NCBI RefSeq assembly: GCF_007992195.1
Contig: NZ_BJZU01000049.1
Span: forward strand, 1-64,000
Source: Methylobacterium oxalidis
GTDB lineage: Bacteria > Pseudomonadota > Alphaproteobacteria > Rhizobiales > Beijerinckiaceae
Direction: 5' to 3'
DNA: 64,000 nt
Part shown: positions 47,451-56,739 of the stretch, piece by piece
Layout of the letters: each line of letters begins with the position of its first letter
Position numbering within the stretch: the stretch's first letter is position 1
The notes under the pieces: generated by a model
The model's input: the letters and a program-made list of their open reading frames with translations, nothing else
Told to the model about the DNA's origin: nothing
Databases searched by the model: none
Made by a program: the position numbers and the translations under genes

Positions 47451-47747
47451 GGCGTCTTCATGGGGGTCTCGACGGGCCTTCCGCCCCTCGACGCTCGCGC
47501 GACCGTGATCGCTCTGCACGGCCGGCGAGCACGTCGCGTCCGCCTGCCGCTTCGCCCGGCTCGCCCCCGCGCCGACCGACCCCGCTCAAGGCTCCCGAAA
47601 AGGGGCCGTTTCAGGGCGCGCGACCCGCGAAACGCGCCCCGCCGTCGCGTTGCGTTCTGCGGCTCAGCGGCTACACAGGCAGTCGGACAGCGGGTCGGGC
47701 GCCCCGGTCGGCGCCAGAGACACCATCGGCTCACGGAAAGCAACGAC

Positions 47748-49244
47748 ATGGCGGACGCTATCACCATCACCTTCGGCCCGCTCGGTTCCGCCGGTCGCGG
47801 CGATCTGGTGGTGTTCGTCGGCGACGACCTGGCCCTGGGCGGCGCGGCGCGCGACGTTCTGGGCAGCGGCGGCGCCGACCTCGTGGCCCGCGCGGCCTCG
47901 GTCGAGAAGTTCAAGGGCCGCTCGCTCTCCGCTCTCGTGCTGCCGGCCCCGGCCGGCATCGAGGCGGACCGCCTCGTGGTGGTCGGCCTCGGCTCCGACA
48001 AGGATCGCGCGAAGATCGACTGGCCGGTGCTCGGCGGCTTCACGGCCGGCAAGGTCTCCGGCCGCACCGCGCGGGTGGTGCTCGGGGCCAACGGCGCGCC
48101 CGTCACTGCCGAGAACGCCGCGGAGTTCGCCCTCGGCGCGCGCCTGCGCAGCTACAGGTTCGACCGCTACAAGACCAAGAAGAAGCCGGATTCCGACGAG
48201 AACGGCGGCACCACGCTCCACCTGCTCCTGTCCGAGCACGAGGCCGCCGCGCAGGCCGCCAAGGCGGCGGAGGCGGTGGCCGAGGGCGTGGTCATCGCCC
48301 GCGACCTCATCAACGAGCCGCCGAACGTCCTCTATCCGGAGGAGTTCGCGCGCCGCGCCTCCGAGCTGACGAAGCTCGGCGTCGAGGTCGAGGTGCTGGA
48401 GCCCGCCCGCATGCGCGAGCTCGGCATGGGCGCCCTGCTCGCCGTCGCTCAAGGGTCGGTGCGCGAGCCCCGCGTCGTCGTCATGCGCTGGAACGGCGCC
48501 GACTCCGCCGAGACGCCGGTGGCGCTCATCGGCAAGGGCGTGGTCTTCGATTCGGGCGGCGTCTCGATCAAGTCCGCGGGCGGTATGGAGGACATGAAGG
48601 GCGACATGGGCGGCGCCGCCGCCGTCGTCGGCACCCTCCACGCGCTGGCGAGCCGCAAGGCGAAGGTGAACGTCGTCGGCGCCATCGGCATCGTCGAGAA
48701 CATGCCGGACGGCGGCTCCTACCGCCCCTCCGACATCGTCACTTCCATGTCGGGCCAGACCATCGAGGTCATCAACACGGACGCGGAGGGCCGCCTCGTG
48801 CTCGCCGACGTGATCTGGCACGTCCAGAGCGCCTACAAGCCGAGGTTCATCATCGACCTCGCCACGCTGACGGGCGCGATCATCGTGGCCCTCGGGCAGG
48901 ACATCGCCGGCCTGTTCTCGAACGACGACGACCTCGCCGCGCGCATCACCGCGGCCGGCGAAGCGACGGGCGAGAAGGTCTGGCGGATGCCGCTGGCCCC
49001 CTCCTTCGACAAGGCGATCGACTCGAAGTTCGCGGACATGAAGAACACCGGCGGTCGCCACGGCGGGGCGGCGACGGCGGCCTCCTTCATCAAGCGCTTC
49101 GTGAACGACGTGCCCTGGGCGCATCTCGACATCGCGGGCGTGGGCATGTCCTCGAACGCCACCGAGATCAACCGGAGCTGGGGCGCGGGCTGGGGCGTGC
49201 GCCTCCTCGACCGGCTGATGCGCGAGCACTACGAGACGAAGTAG
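47748..49244 (+). CDS. pepA: Leucyl aminopeptidase PepA
   Basis: 498-residue M17 metallopeptidase that removes N-terminal residues and in some bacteria binds DNA. Two metal-binding regions are visible: [12 protein letters not shown] (about 267-278) and the signature NTDAEGRL near 343-350. The frame extends far upstream antisense to lptF and lptG, but the ATG at 47748 starts the recognisable sequence. It lies divergent to lptF. Confidence 0.95.
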   Translation: MADAITITFGPLGSAGRGDLVVFVGDDLALGGAARDVLGSGGADLVARAASVEKFKGRSLSALVLPAPAGIEADRLVVVGLGSDKDRAKIDWPVLGGFTAGKVSGRTARVVLGANGAPVTAENAAEFALGARLRSYRFDRYKTKKKPDSDENGGTTLHLLLSEHEAAAQAAKAAEAVAEGVVIARDLINEPPNVLYPEEFARRASELTKLGVEVEVLEPARMRELGMGALLAVAQGSVREPRVVVMRWNGADSAETPVALIGKGVVFDSGGVSIKSAGGMEDMKGDMGGAAAVVGTLHALASRKAKVNVVGAIGIVENMPDGGSYRPSDIVTSMSGQTIEVINTDAEGRLVLADVIWHVQSAYKPRFIIDLATLTGAIIVALGQDIAGLFSNDDDLAARITAAGEATGEKVWRMPLAPSFDKAIDSKFADMKNTGGRHGGAATAASFIKRFVNDVPWAHLDIAGVGMSSNATEINRSWGAGWGVRLLDRLMREHYETK

Positions 49245-49279
49245 GGCGCGCGGCCCGGCCGGCCCCGACGGAGGCGGCG

Positions 49280-49321
49280 ATGCGAGACGGGCTCGGCGAG
49301 CGCGGGGACTGGCGGCCATGA
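49280..49321 (+). CDS. 13-codon leader ORF coupled to the next gene
   Basis: GGAGG lies six bases before an ATG at 49280 that opens MRDGLGERGDWRP and stops at a TGA overlapping the ATG of the membrane-protein gene at 49318 (ATGA). The main ATG has no Shine-Dalgarno sequence of its own, so the short ORF probably delivers ribosomes to it. It may serve only for coupling. Confidence 0.45.
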   Translation: MRDGLGERGDWRP

Positions 49322-50037
49322 GGCCCGAACTCATCGTGGCGGGTGCGCCGCTCGCCGCCGCGCTCCTCGCCGCGGCGCTCGCGGCGGCGACCGGATTCGA
49401 CCAGAACGCCGCCCTGCCGCCGGCGCTCCAGGCCCGCTTCTACGGCTTCTTCCTCGACAAATACCCGCTCTTCGCCTTCGCGATCGTCTACGCGCTGGCG
49501 CGCATCCTCGCAGTCGCCCTCGGGCCGGGCTCCGCCTCGGTTCCGCGCCGCATCCTCGGTGCGATCCTCGGCGCCGCCCTCGTTCTCGGTGTCAGCCTGC
49601 ACCCGACCTTCGGCGGATTCGTGCTGCGTGCCGGCTTCGCCACCGGCGGCATCGGCTTCCTGAACCAGCTTCCCTACTGGCTCGCCTACGCGCTGGGCAC
49701 CGCCGCCGCCGCCTTCCTGTTCGGGGGCGTGCTCGGCCTGTCGGTGATCGTCACGAATCGCGGCACCCGCCCGCGCGAGGGTTGGGGCCGCGTGATCCGC
49801 ACCGCTCTCGTGGGCGCCGGCCTTCGCTTCCTCGCCCTCTGGCTCGGCTTCGCCGTGCTGGGGCTCGCCCGCGAGGCCGGGATCGGGCTGTGGCCGCGGC
49901 GGCCACTGAGCATACCGCAGTTCGGAATTCTCGCGGGATTGCTGGTCGCCGGCCTTCTCCCGCACAGCGTGATCACCGCCCTGCGCGCACATACTTATTC
50001 CCGAAATGCCTTGATCAATCCGGTCCGGTCCCGCTAA
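49318..50037 (+). CDS. Polytopic membrane protein, unknown
   Basis: 239-residue protein with about six hydrophobic segments, including AAALLAAALAAATGF near the start, ILGAILGAALVLGVSLHPTFGG and a GFLNQLPYWLAYALGTAAAAFL stretch. No family recognised. Its start depends on a coupled 13-codon ORF. The gene lies between pepA and fadD, the place where holC (DNA polymerase III chi) is often found next to pepA in other proteobacteria; this is not holC. Confidence 0.68.
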   Translation: MRPELIVAGAPLAAALLAAALAAATGFDQNAALPPALQARFYGFFLDKYPLFAFAIVYALARILAVALGPGSASVPRRILGAILGAALVLGVSLHPTFGGFVLRAGFATGGIGFLNQLPYWLAYALGTAAAAFLFGGVLGLSVIVTNRGTRPREGWGRVIRTALVGAGLRFLALWLGFAVLGLAREAGIGLWPRRPLSIPQFGILAGLLVAGLLPHSVITALRAHTYSRNALINPVRSR

Positions 50038-50102
50038 TCGGTTCGGCAATGGGGAAAACCCACGGCGGCCGCGGGCAGCCGACAAGGAGAGGGAGGATCG
50101 CC

Positions 50103-51797
50103 GTGATCCAAGACATCCGTGCCGAGCGGCCCTGGCTGGCGGCCTACCCGCCGGGCGTGCCCGCCGAGATCGATCTGGACCGGCTCGGCACGCTCGCCGA
50201 CCTGTTCGAGACCAGCGTGCGCCGCTACGGCGACCGTCCGGCGATCATCAGCTTCGGCAAGGCGGTGACCTATTCCGAGCTCGGCGCCCGCGCCGAGGCG
50301 CTCGCCGCCTGGCTGCAGGCGCAGGGGCTCGGCAAGGGCGACCGCGTCGCGATCATGATGCCGAACGTGGCGGCCTATCCGGTCGCGCTGTTCGCGGTGC
50401 TCATCGCCGGCTGCACGGCCGTCAACGTGAACCCGCTCTACACGCCCCGCGAGCTGACCGCGCAGCTCAACGACTCGGGCGCCCGCGTCCTGCTGGTGCT
50501 GGAGAATTTCGGGCACACGGTCGCCGAGGCGCTGCCGGACCTCGACCTCGAGCGCATCGTGGTGGCGGGTCCGGGCGACGGGCTCGGCCTCAAGGGACGC
50601 CTCATCGACATGGCCTCGCGCCACCTGAAGAAGGCGGTCAAGCCGTTCCGGCTGCCGCCGGAGAAGACAACGCGCTTCGAGGCCGCGGTGAAGGCGGGGC
50701 GGGGGCTGCGGCGCAAGCCCGTCGCGCTCGCGCCGGAGGATCTCGCCTTCCTGCAGTACACGGGCGGCACCACCGGCATCGCCAAGGCCGCGATGCTGAC
50801 CCACCGCAACATCATGGCCAATGTCGAGCAGTGCCAGCTCTGGTTCGGCGCCACCGACACGGAGGAGCGGCGCACCATGGTCACGGCGCTGCCGCTCTAT
50901 CACATCTTCGCGCTGACCTGCTGCTTCTTCTTCTTCATGCGCCTCGGCGGCTGCTGCCTGCTGATCCCGAACCCGCGGGACGCAGACGGTTTCGTGAAGA
51001 CGCTCGCCAAGAGCAACTTCACGCATTTCTCGGGCGTGAACACGCTCTTCAACCTGCTCAACAACCACCCGAAGATCGGCACGGTGGACTTCTCGCACGT
51101 CGACTACGTGGTGGCGGGCGGCATGGCCGTTCAGAAGACGGTGGCGAGCCGCTGGAAGGAGGCGACGGGACAGGCCATCGTGGAGGGCTACGGCCTCTCC
51201 GAGACATCGCCGGTGGTCTGCGTGAACCCGCACCGCCTGTCGGAATGGTCCGGCACCATCGGCTTCCCGCTGCCCTCGACGGAGGTGTCGATCCGCGGCG
51301 AGGACGGGATGCCGACCCCGCTCGGCGAGCCCGGCGAGATCTGCGTCCGCGGCCCACAGGTGATGAAGGGCTACTGGATGCGGCCCGACGAGACGGCCCG
51401 GGCCACCACAGCCGACGGCTTCTTCCGGACGGGCGACGTCGGCGTGATGCTGGCGGACGGGCAGATCCGGATCGTCGACCGGATGAAGGACATGATCATC
51501 GTCTCGGGCTTCAACGTCTACCCGAACGAGGTCGAGGACGTGCTGGCGAGCCACCCGGCCGTGCTCGAATGCGCCGTGGTCGGCGCGCCCTCCGCCGAGT
51601 CCGGCGAGATGGTCGTCGCGCACGTGGTTCTGCGCGACAGGAGCGCCACGCAGGAGGTGATCCGCTCCCACGCGCGCACGCAGCTCACCCCCTACAAGGT
51701 GCCCCGCCGCGTCGTCTTCCACGAGACGCTGCCGAAGACCAACGTCGGCAAGGTGCTGCGGCGCGCCCTGCGCAACACGCCCCCCGACGGGGCCTGA
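50103..51797 (+). CDS. fadD: Long-chain fatty acid-CoA ligase
   Basis: 564-residue adenylate-forming enzyme activating fatty acids to acyl-CoA for beta-oxidation. The P-loop-like motif YTGGTTGIAKAAM begins near residue 219; EGYGLSETSP and the hinge/FACS motif DRMKDMIIVSGFNVYPNEVEDVL follow. The GTG at 50103 is used because GGAGG stands seven bases before it. It probably supplies substrates to the beta-oxidation genes at 17-23 kb, though they are far apart. Confidence 0.93.
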   Translation: MIQDIRAERPWLAAYPPGVPAEIDLDRLGTLADLFETSVRRYGDRPAIISFGKAVTYSELGARAEALAAWLQAQGLGKGDRVAIMMPNVAAYPVALFAVLIAGCTAVNVNPLYTPRELTAQLNDSGARVLLVLENFGHTVAEALPDLDLERIVVAGPGDGLGLKGRLIDMASRHLKKAVKPFRLPPEKTTRFEAAVKAGRGLRRKPVALAPEDLAFLQYTGGTTGIAKAAMLTHRNIMANVEQCQLWFGATDTEERRTMVTALPLYHIFALTCCFFFFMRLGGCCLLIPNPRDADGFVKTLAKSNFTHFSGVNTLFNLLNNHPKIGTVDFSHVDYVVAGGMAVQKTVASRWKEATGQAIVEGYGLSETSPVVCVNPHRLSEWSGTIGFPLPSTEVSIRGEDGMPTPLGEPGEICVRGPQVMKGYWMRPDETARATTADGFFRTGDVGVMLADGQIRIVDRMKDMIIVSGFNVYPNEVEDVLASHPAVLECAVVGAPSAESGEMVVAHVVLRDRSATQEVIRSHARTQLTPYKVPRRVVFHETLPKTNVGKVLRRALRNTPPDGA

Positions 51798-51822
51798 ATC
51801 ATCGCTCCCCGGCCAAACTGTC

Positions 51823-51846
51823 GCGGGCCTGAAACCTCCGGCCCGC
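51823..51846 (+). terminator. Hairpin after fadD
   Basis: GCGGGCC and GGCCCGC form a perfect seven-base stem with a ten-base loop, 25 bases after the fadD stop and about 70 before msrP. It probably separates the two genes' transcripts. Confidence 0.5.
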
Positions 51847-51917
51847 CGTTGACGAAGAAGAGGGTCGCAACAGTTTCGCGCGCCCGGCCGGGGCGCCGAG
51901 AGACCGAGGGACGAGCC

Positions 51918-52862
51918 ATGCACATCAAGCGCCGCCGCGGCTGGGAGATCCCGGAGAATCTGGCAACGCCGGAGGCCGTCTTTCTCAGCCGCCGCAGCCT
52001 GCTCGGCGGCGCAGCCGGCCTCGCCGCCGCCTCCGCCTTCGGCCGCAGCGCCGCGCAGGCTGAGGACGCGCTCTACCCGGCCAAGCGCAACGAGGCGTAC
52101 ACGCTCGACCGGGCGGTGACGGCCGAGCGCTACAGCGGCGACTACAACAACTTCTACGAGTTCGGCACCTCGAAGACCGTGCTGCCCGCAGCCAATGCCC
52201 TGAAGACGAATCCCTGGACCATCAGGATCGACGGCCTCGTCGAGAAGCCGTTCGAGATCGACGTCGAGGATCTCGTGCGGAAGACGGGCCTGGAGGAGCG
52301 CCTCTACCGGCACCGCTGCGTCGAGGCGTGGTCGATGGCCGTGGCGTGGACGGGCTTCCCGCTCGCGAAGCTCGTGGCGCTGGCCAAGCCCACCTCGGGC
52401 GCGAAGTACGTCCAGTTCCAGACCTTCATGGACAAAGCCGTGGCGCCCGGCCAGCGCCAGTTCTTCTATCCCTGGCCCTACGTCGAGGGGCTGACCATGG
52501 CCGAGGCGAACAACGACCTCGCCTTCATGGTCACCGGCATCTACGGCAAGCCGCTGCCGAACCAGTTCGGCGCGCCGATCCGCCTCGCGGTTCCGTGGAA
52601 GTACGGCTTCAAGTCCGCGAAGTCGCTCGTGAAGGTGTCCTTCGTGGCCGAGCGCCCGAAGACCTTCTGGGAGGGGCTGCAATCCTCCGAGTACGGATTC
52701 TGGGCGAACGTGAACCCGGCCGTTCCGCACCCGCGCTGGAGCCAGGCGAGCGAGCGGGTGCTCGGGACAGACCAGCGCGTGCCGACCCTGATCTACAACG
52801 GCTACGGCGAGCAGGTCGCCAGCCTCTACACGGGGCTGGAGAAGGAGCGCCTGTTCGTCTGA
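51918..52862 (+). CDS. msrP: Protein-methionine-sulfoxide reductase catalytic subunit MsrP (YedY)
   Basis: 314-residue periplasmic molybdoenzyme that reduces methionine sulfoxides in exported proteins, receiving electrons from MsrQ. A twin-arginine signal (SRRSLLGGAAGLAAASAF) directs folded export. The molybdenum-ligand cysteine is Cys134 in HRCVEAWSM, and the end of the protein has the WANVNPAVPHPRWSQASER pattern of the family. It stands alone here, behind fadD; msrQ is 38 kb away on the opposite strand. The ATG at 51918 is chosen over an in-frame start at 51849. Confidence 0.94.
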   Translation: MHIKRRRGWEIPENLATPEAVFLSRRSLLGGAAGLAAASAFGRSAAQAEDALYPAKRNEAYTLDRAVTAERYSGDYNNFYEFGTSKTVLPAANALKTNPWTIRIDGLVEKPFEIDVEDLVRKTGLEERLYRHRCVEAWSMAVAWTGFPLAKLVALAKPTSGAKYVQFQTFMDKAVAPGQRQFFYPWPYVEGLTMAEANNDLAFMVTGIYGKPLPNQFGAPIRLAVPWKYGFKSAKSLVKVSFVAERPKTFWEGLQSSEYGFWANVNPAVPHPRWSQASERVLGTDQRVPTLIYNGYGEQVASLYTGLEKERLFV

Positions 52863-52868
52863 CGGCGC

Positions 52869-53759
52869 TCAGTAGGTCCAGCGCTGGGCCTTCGTGACGA
52901 GGAAGTCGCGGAAGGCCTGGACGCGGGCGACGGAGCGCATCTCCTCGGCGTAGACGAGGTAGCTCTCCAGGCTCGGCATCTCGCTCTCGCCGAGCACCTG
53001 GACGAGGTTCGTGGTGCCGTCCACCGCGTAGTCCGGCAGGATGCCGATCCCGACGCCGGTCTCCATCGCCACCTGCAGGGCGGTGATGTTGTTGACGGTG
53101 AAATGGATCGCCCGGCGCTCGCGGCCCTCGCGGCCGATGCTGGCGAGCCAATGGGCCGCCAGCAGGTAGGACGGCTCGTTCCCGCCGAACGAGACGAGCC
53201 GGTGCTCGTCGAGATCGTCGAAGGTCTTCGGCTCGCCGAAGCGCTTGATGTAATCCTGGCTCGCGAAGGCGTGGTAGTGCACCGTGAACAGGCGGCGCTG
53301 AATCAGGTCCGGCTGGGCCGGGCGCCGCATCCGGATCGCCACGTCGGCTTCGCGCATGGCGAGGTCGAGCTCCTCGTTTGTGAGGATCAGCTCGATCCGG
53401 ACGTCCGGGTAGAGGTCGAGGAACTCGGACACGCGCTGCGCGAGCCACGCCGTGCCGAGCCCGACCGTGGTGGTGACCTTGAGGTCGCCCGTGGGGCGCT
53501 CGCTCGTCTCGACGAGGCGCGCCTTGGTGTTCTCCAGGCGCAGCTTCATGTCCCTGGCGGCGCGGAACAGGAGGTCGCCCTGCTCGGTCAGGATGAGGCC
53601 GCGGGCGTGGCGGTGGAACAGGGGCGCCTTCAACTCGCGCTCAAGGGCGCTGATCTGGCGGCTCACCGCCGACTGGCTGAGGCCGATGTCGTCGCCCGCT
53701 CGCGTGAAGCTGCCGGCTTCCGCCACGTTGAGGAAGATCCGGATCTTGTCCCAGTCCAC
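52869..53759 (-). CDS. LysR-type transcriptional regulator
   Basis: 296-residue regulator with an N-terminal winged helix-turn-helix (FLNVAEAGSFTRAGDDIGLSQ, residues 9-29, then SAVSRQISALERELKAPLFHR) and a substrate-binding domain. The GTG at 53759 (VDWDKIRIF) has GGGGAG eight bases upstream and is far better than the extended frame to 53978. It lies downstream of trxB on the same strand, an association I recall from related bacteria. The ligand and targets are unknown. It converges with msrP with only six bases between stops. Confidence 0.9.
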   Translation of the reverse strand: MDWDKIRIFLNVAEAGSFTRAGDDIGLSQSAVSRQISALERELKAPLFHRHARGLILTEQGDLLFRAARDMKLRLENTKARLVETSERPTGDLKVTTTVGLGTAWLAQRVSEFLDLYPDVRIELILTNEELDLAMREADVAIRMRRPAQPDLIQRRLFTVHYHAFASQDYIKRFGEPKTFDDLDEHRLVSFGGNEPSYLLAAHWLASIGREGRERRAIHFTVNNITALQVAMETGVGIGILPDYAVDGTTNLVQVLGESEMPSLESYLVYAEEMRSVARVQAFRDFLVTKAQRWTY

Positions 53760-54115
53760 CGTCGAACTCCCCGAAGGCGGTCCGACGCAGGAGGCGCTGC
53801 TCGCCCCGTGGCCGTCCGCTGGCGCGGGCTTGAGAAACCCGTCGCCGCCCATCCGTGTCCAAGCACTCGCGGCGGCGGATCGATGGTGCACCGGCCGTGG
53901 ATGCGGGACGGAACGGCATCGGCGCAGACCGACACCCTCAGGATAGGACTTCCCTCTTGCGGTTTGGTTGCACCACAAGGCAAGTCCATTTGCGAAGATT
54001 TTGTTGACGGCTCAAGGAAGCGGTGTCGCCTGACGCGAAATCGTTCCTTGGCGGGAGCGTGTGGCAAGGCCCTCCGCGCCCGCCGGGCGGGTTGGCCCGG
54101 TACGGGCGCCGCGAA
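53760..54115. other. Intergenic region between the LysR gene and trxB
   Basis: A 356-base gap without a credible gene. It has an AT-rich stretch (53975-54010) that may hold the LysR promoter, although no clear -35/-10 pair was found, and a GC-rich hairpin near the trxB end (54076-54109). Confidence 0.5.
54076..54109 (-). terminator. Possible trxB terminator
   Basis: GCGCCCG at 54076-54082 and CGGGCGC at 54103-54109 can pair around a 20-base GC-rich spacer, just beyond the trxB stop. No T-run; weak evidence. Confidence 0.35.
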
Positions 54116-55093
54116 TCACTCCGCGGCGGCCTGCTGCGGCGTCTCGCCGACCTCGAGGTTCGCCAGGAACTTCTCGGCCTCCAGCGCCGCCATGCAGCCC
54201 ATGCCGGCGGCCGTGATCGCCTGCCGGTAGACGTCGTCGGTCACGTCGCCCGCCGCGAAGACGCCGGGGATCTCGGTCTCGGCGGTGCCCGGCTTCACGC
54301 TCAGATAGCCGCCGTGGCGCATGGCGAGCTGGCCCTCGAAGATCCCGGTCGCCGGAGAGTGGCCGATGGCGACGAAGACGCCGTCCGTCGGCCGCTCGGT
54401 GACGGCTCCGGTGCGGGTATCCTTGAGGCGCACGTGGGTGACGTTCGGGGCCGGGTCGAGCGTGCCGCAGATCTCCTCGATCGCGCTGTTCCAGAGAACC
54501 TCGACGTTGGGGTGCTTGAACAGGCGCTCCTGCAGGATGCGCTCGGCGCGGAACGTGTCCCGGCGGTGGACGACCGTGACCTTCCTGGCGAGGTTGGCGA
54601 GGTAGAGCGCCTCCTCGACCGCGGTGTTGCCGCCGCCGACGACCACGACCTCCTTGCCGCGGAAGAAGAACCCGTCGCAGGTCGCGCAGGCCGAGACGCC
54701 GCCGCCCTGGAACTTCGCCTCGGAGGGGATGCCGAGCCACTTCGCCTGGGCGCCCGTGGCGATGATCAGCGCGTCGCAGGAGTAGGTCTCGCCGGAATCG
54801 GCCTCCAGCCGGAACGGCCGCGTCTGCAGGTCGACCTTGGTGATGTATTCCGAGACGATCTTGGTGCCGACATGCTCGGCCTGGAGGCGCATCTGCTCCA
54901 TCAGCCAGGGGCCCTGGATGGCCTCCGCGAAGCCCGGGTAATTCTCGACGTCGGTGGTGATCATCAGCTGCCCGCCGGGCTGGAAGCCGGAGATGAGCAG
55001 CGGCTCGACCATGGCGCGGGCGGCGTAGATCGCGGCCGTGTAGCCGGCGGGCCCCGAACCGATGATCACGAGCTTGGCGTGGGTGTGAGCCAT
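54116..55093 (-). CDS. trxB: Thioredoxin reductase
   Basis: 325-residue FAD- and NADPH-dependent enzyme that keeps thioredoxin reduced. FAD motif IGSGPAGYTAAIYAAR lies near residues 11-26, the redox-active CATC at 136-139, the NADPH motif VVGGGNTAVEEALYL after it, and FAAGDVTDDVYRQAITAAGMG near the C-terminus. GAGGAG stands upstream of the ATG. It is preceded by the ELM1-family gene in the same direction. Confidence 0.96.
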   Translation of the reverse strand: MAHTHAKLVIIGSGPAGYTAAIYAARAMVEPLLISGFQPGGQLMITTDVENYPGFAEAIQGPWLMEQMRLQAEHVGTKIVSEYITKVDLQTRPFRLEADSGETYSCDALIIATGAQAKWLGIPSEAKFQGGGVSACATCDGFFFRGKEVVVVGGGNTAVEEALYLANLARKVTVVHRRDTFRAERILQERLFKHPNVEVLWNSAIEEICGTLDPAPNVTHVRLKDTRTGAVTERPTDGVFVAIGHSPATGIFEGQLAMRHGGYLSVKPGTAETEIPGVFAAGDVTDDVYRQAITAAGMGCMAALEAEKFLANLEVGETPQQAAAE

Positions 55094-55116
55094 AACGTCT
55101 TCGTCTCCTCAGGCCG

Positions 55117-56181
55117 TCAGCGGCCGGCGAGCCCGTCCCGGCGCGCGGCATAGGCCGCGGCCAGCGCCTGCGCGATCACGGGCGTCGCGTCGATCGGCTT
55201 GTACGACAGCGGCTCCAAATGACCCATGAAGGGCTTGAGCGCCCCGGCCATGGCGAGCCCGGCGAACATCCGCCGATGCCGGATATAGGTGCGCGGAAGG
55301 TCGAACAGCAGGACCGGCACGCCGGTGCTCACGGCCTCGCTGACCATGTTCGCCGAATCGGAGGTCACCACGACGGCCTCGGCGAGCGCCAGCATCCCCA
55401 CGTAGGGGTTCCCACAGGTCCCGTCCCAGAAGAAGCCGCCGGTCTCGGCCGCGAGCGCCTGGAGCGCGTCGCGCAGCGCCGGCGGGGTGCGCCGGGACAC
55501 CGTGACCATCAGGCGGCGCTCGCCGCCCGCGAGCTTGCGCAGGTCCGTCACGAGCCGCTTCATGTCCGCCGCGCGGTAGCTCAGATGCCGGCTGTCCCCG
55601 CCGATCAGCACCGCGATCCGCGGGCCGTCGAGAGCGGCGAGGCGCGGGTCGGGCTTGCGGCGCGCGGCGGCGAGGCGCGCGGCGGTGACGAGATGGGGGG
55701 CGGTGAGCGTCGTGAAGACGTTGGGGCCCCGCAGGTCGTCGTAGTCCGGCACCCAGATGAAGTCGGCGCTGTCGTGCCCGGTCCGCGGATCCTTCAGGAA
55801 GGCCGTGAAGGTCCGCCCCAGCGTGGCGCGGCGCACCGCCCGGAGATAGGGAACCGAGCGGCGGCCCGAGGCGATCAGCAGGTCCGGGAAGGGTCCGGCG
55901 AGGGCGCCGCTCGCCCGGCCCGGGCCCTGGCGCGGGTCGATCGGCCCCCACGGCGCCGTCCAGCCGAAGGGGCCGCGGGCGGGCACGCGGCGGATCTCGT
56001 AGGCGAGGCCGAGCGTCTCGGCGATGCCGATGCACTGGTTCTCGTCGCCGGCCTTGCCGTCGGTGACGATCCAGGCGCTCAAGCCGGCGAGCGAGGCCGG
56101 GGCGGGCAGCGGGGACGGGTCGGGGCTGGCCTGGGCCGCCGCACCGCGCGCCCGTTGAATCCGGTCGATCACGTCGGCCAC
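55117..56181 (-). CDS. ELM1-family (mitochondrial-fission-factor-like) protein
   Basis: 354-residue protein of the ELM1/DUF1022 family, first named from plant mitochondrial fission but present in many bacteria. Family-like patterns are WIVTDGKAGDENQCIGIAE (residues 38-56), DLLIASGRRSVPYLRA, IAVLIGGDSRHL and VTSDSANMVSEA followed by STGVPVLLF, a glycosyltransferase-B-like layout with a probable nucleotide-sugar site. The start is a GTG at 56181, one base after the stop of the upstream gene. The bacterial function is unproven; a glycosyltransferase-type activity in the envelope is inference. Confidence 0.8.
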   Translation of the reverse strand: MADVIDRIQRARGAAAQASPDPSPLPAPASLAGLSAWIVTDGKAGDENQCIGIAETLGLAYEIRRVPARGPFGWTAPWGPIDPRQGPGRASGALAGPFPDLLIASGRRSVPYLRAVRRATLGRTFTAFLKDPRTGHDSADFIWVPDYDDLRGPNVFTTLTAPHLVTAARLAAARRKPDPRLAALDGPRIAVLIGGDSRHLSYRAADMKRLVTDLRKLAGGERRLMVTVSRRTPPALRDALQALAAETGGFFWDGTCGNPYVGMLALAEAVVVTSDSANMVSEAVSTGVPVLLFDLPRTYIRHRRMFAGLAMAGALKPFMGHLEPLSYKPIDATPVIAQALAAAYAARRDGLAGR

Positions 56182-56182
56182 G

Positions 56183-56734
56183 TCAGTCCGCGGGAAGCTG
56201 GCGACGCAGCCATTCGGAGTAGATGTTGGCCACCGCCGTCACGCGCCGCCGCTCGGAGACGGGGTCGTACCACGGCCCGCCGTAGCTCGACGGCGTCGCC
56301 GTGAGCTGCGGATGGCGGCCGAGCACCTCGCCGCCGCGCCCGACGAGAAGGGCCTCGCCGTCGAGATAGTCGGTCTGGTTGCCGCCCCCGAGGCCGCCGC
56401 GCCCGCCGCCCTGCGCGCCCGCGTAGGGCGGCAGCGACAGGCCGCGCACGAGCACGACGAGCACCGGCCCGCGTCCGCCCAGGCGTCCGGCGAAGGAGCG
56501 CCGCAGCGCCGCGGTCAGGTCGGACCGCAGGGCCTCGGCTTGGAGGCCGTTGCCCTGCGCGATGAGCGGGCGCACGTCGACGCGGACGTCGGCGAAGCGC
56601 TCGCCGTTGAGGCGGGGGAAATCGTCGGCCGCGGCGTGGCGGCCGGGCAGCGCGAGCCCGGCGGCGAGCGCGAGGGCGGCCAGGAGCACCGGCCGGGCAT
56701 GCCGGCCGAGCGCGGCGAGGCGGGGGAGGGGCAC
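56183..56734 (-). CDS. Secreted protein of unknown function
   Basis: 183-residue protein with a Sec signal (PVLLAALALAAGLALPGRHAAA). The mature part has FADVRVDVRPLIA, a basic helix region, a glycine-rich loop (GGGRGGLGGGNQ) and a C-terminal VANIYSEWLRRQL. No family recognised. No ATG exists in frame; I use the GTG at 56734, five bases after the greA stop, so coupling to greA is likely. An alternative GTG is at 56689, inside the signal. It precedes the ELM1 gene by one base, so greA, this gene and ELM1 look co-transcribed. Confidence 0.65.
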   Translation of the reverse strand: MPLPRLAALGRHARPVLLAALALAAGLALPGRHAAADDFPRLNGERFADVRVDVRPLIAQGNGLQAEALRSDLTAALRRSFAGRLGGRGPVLVVLVRGLSLPPYAGAQGGGRGGLGGGNQTDYLDGEALLVGRGGEVLGRHPQLTATPSSYGGPWYDPVSERRRVTAVANIYSEWLRRQLPAD

Positions 56735-56739
56735 GGCGC

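Noticed and set aside
45522-47747. Large upstream extension of the pepA frame
   Set aside because: It is antisense to lptG and lptF; pepA's own ATG at 47748 begins the recognisable protein.
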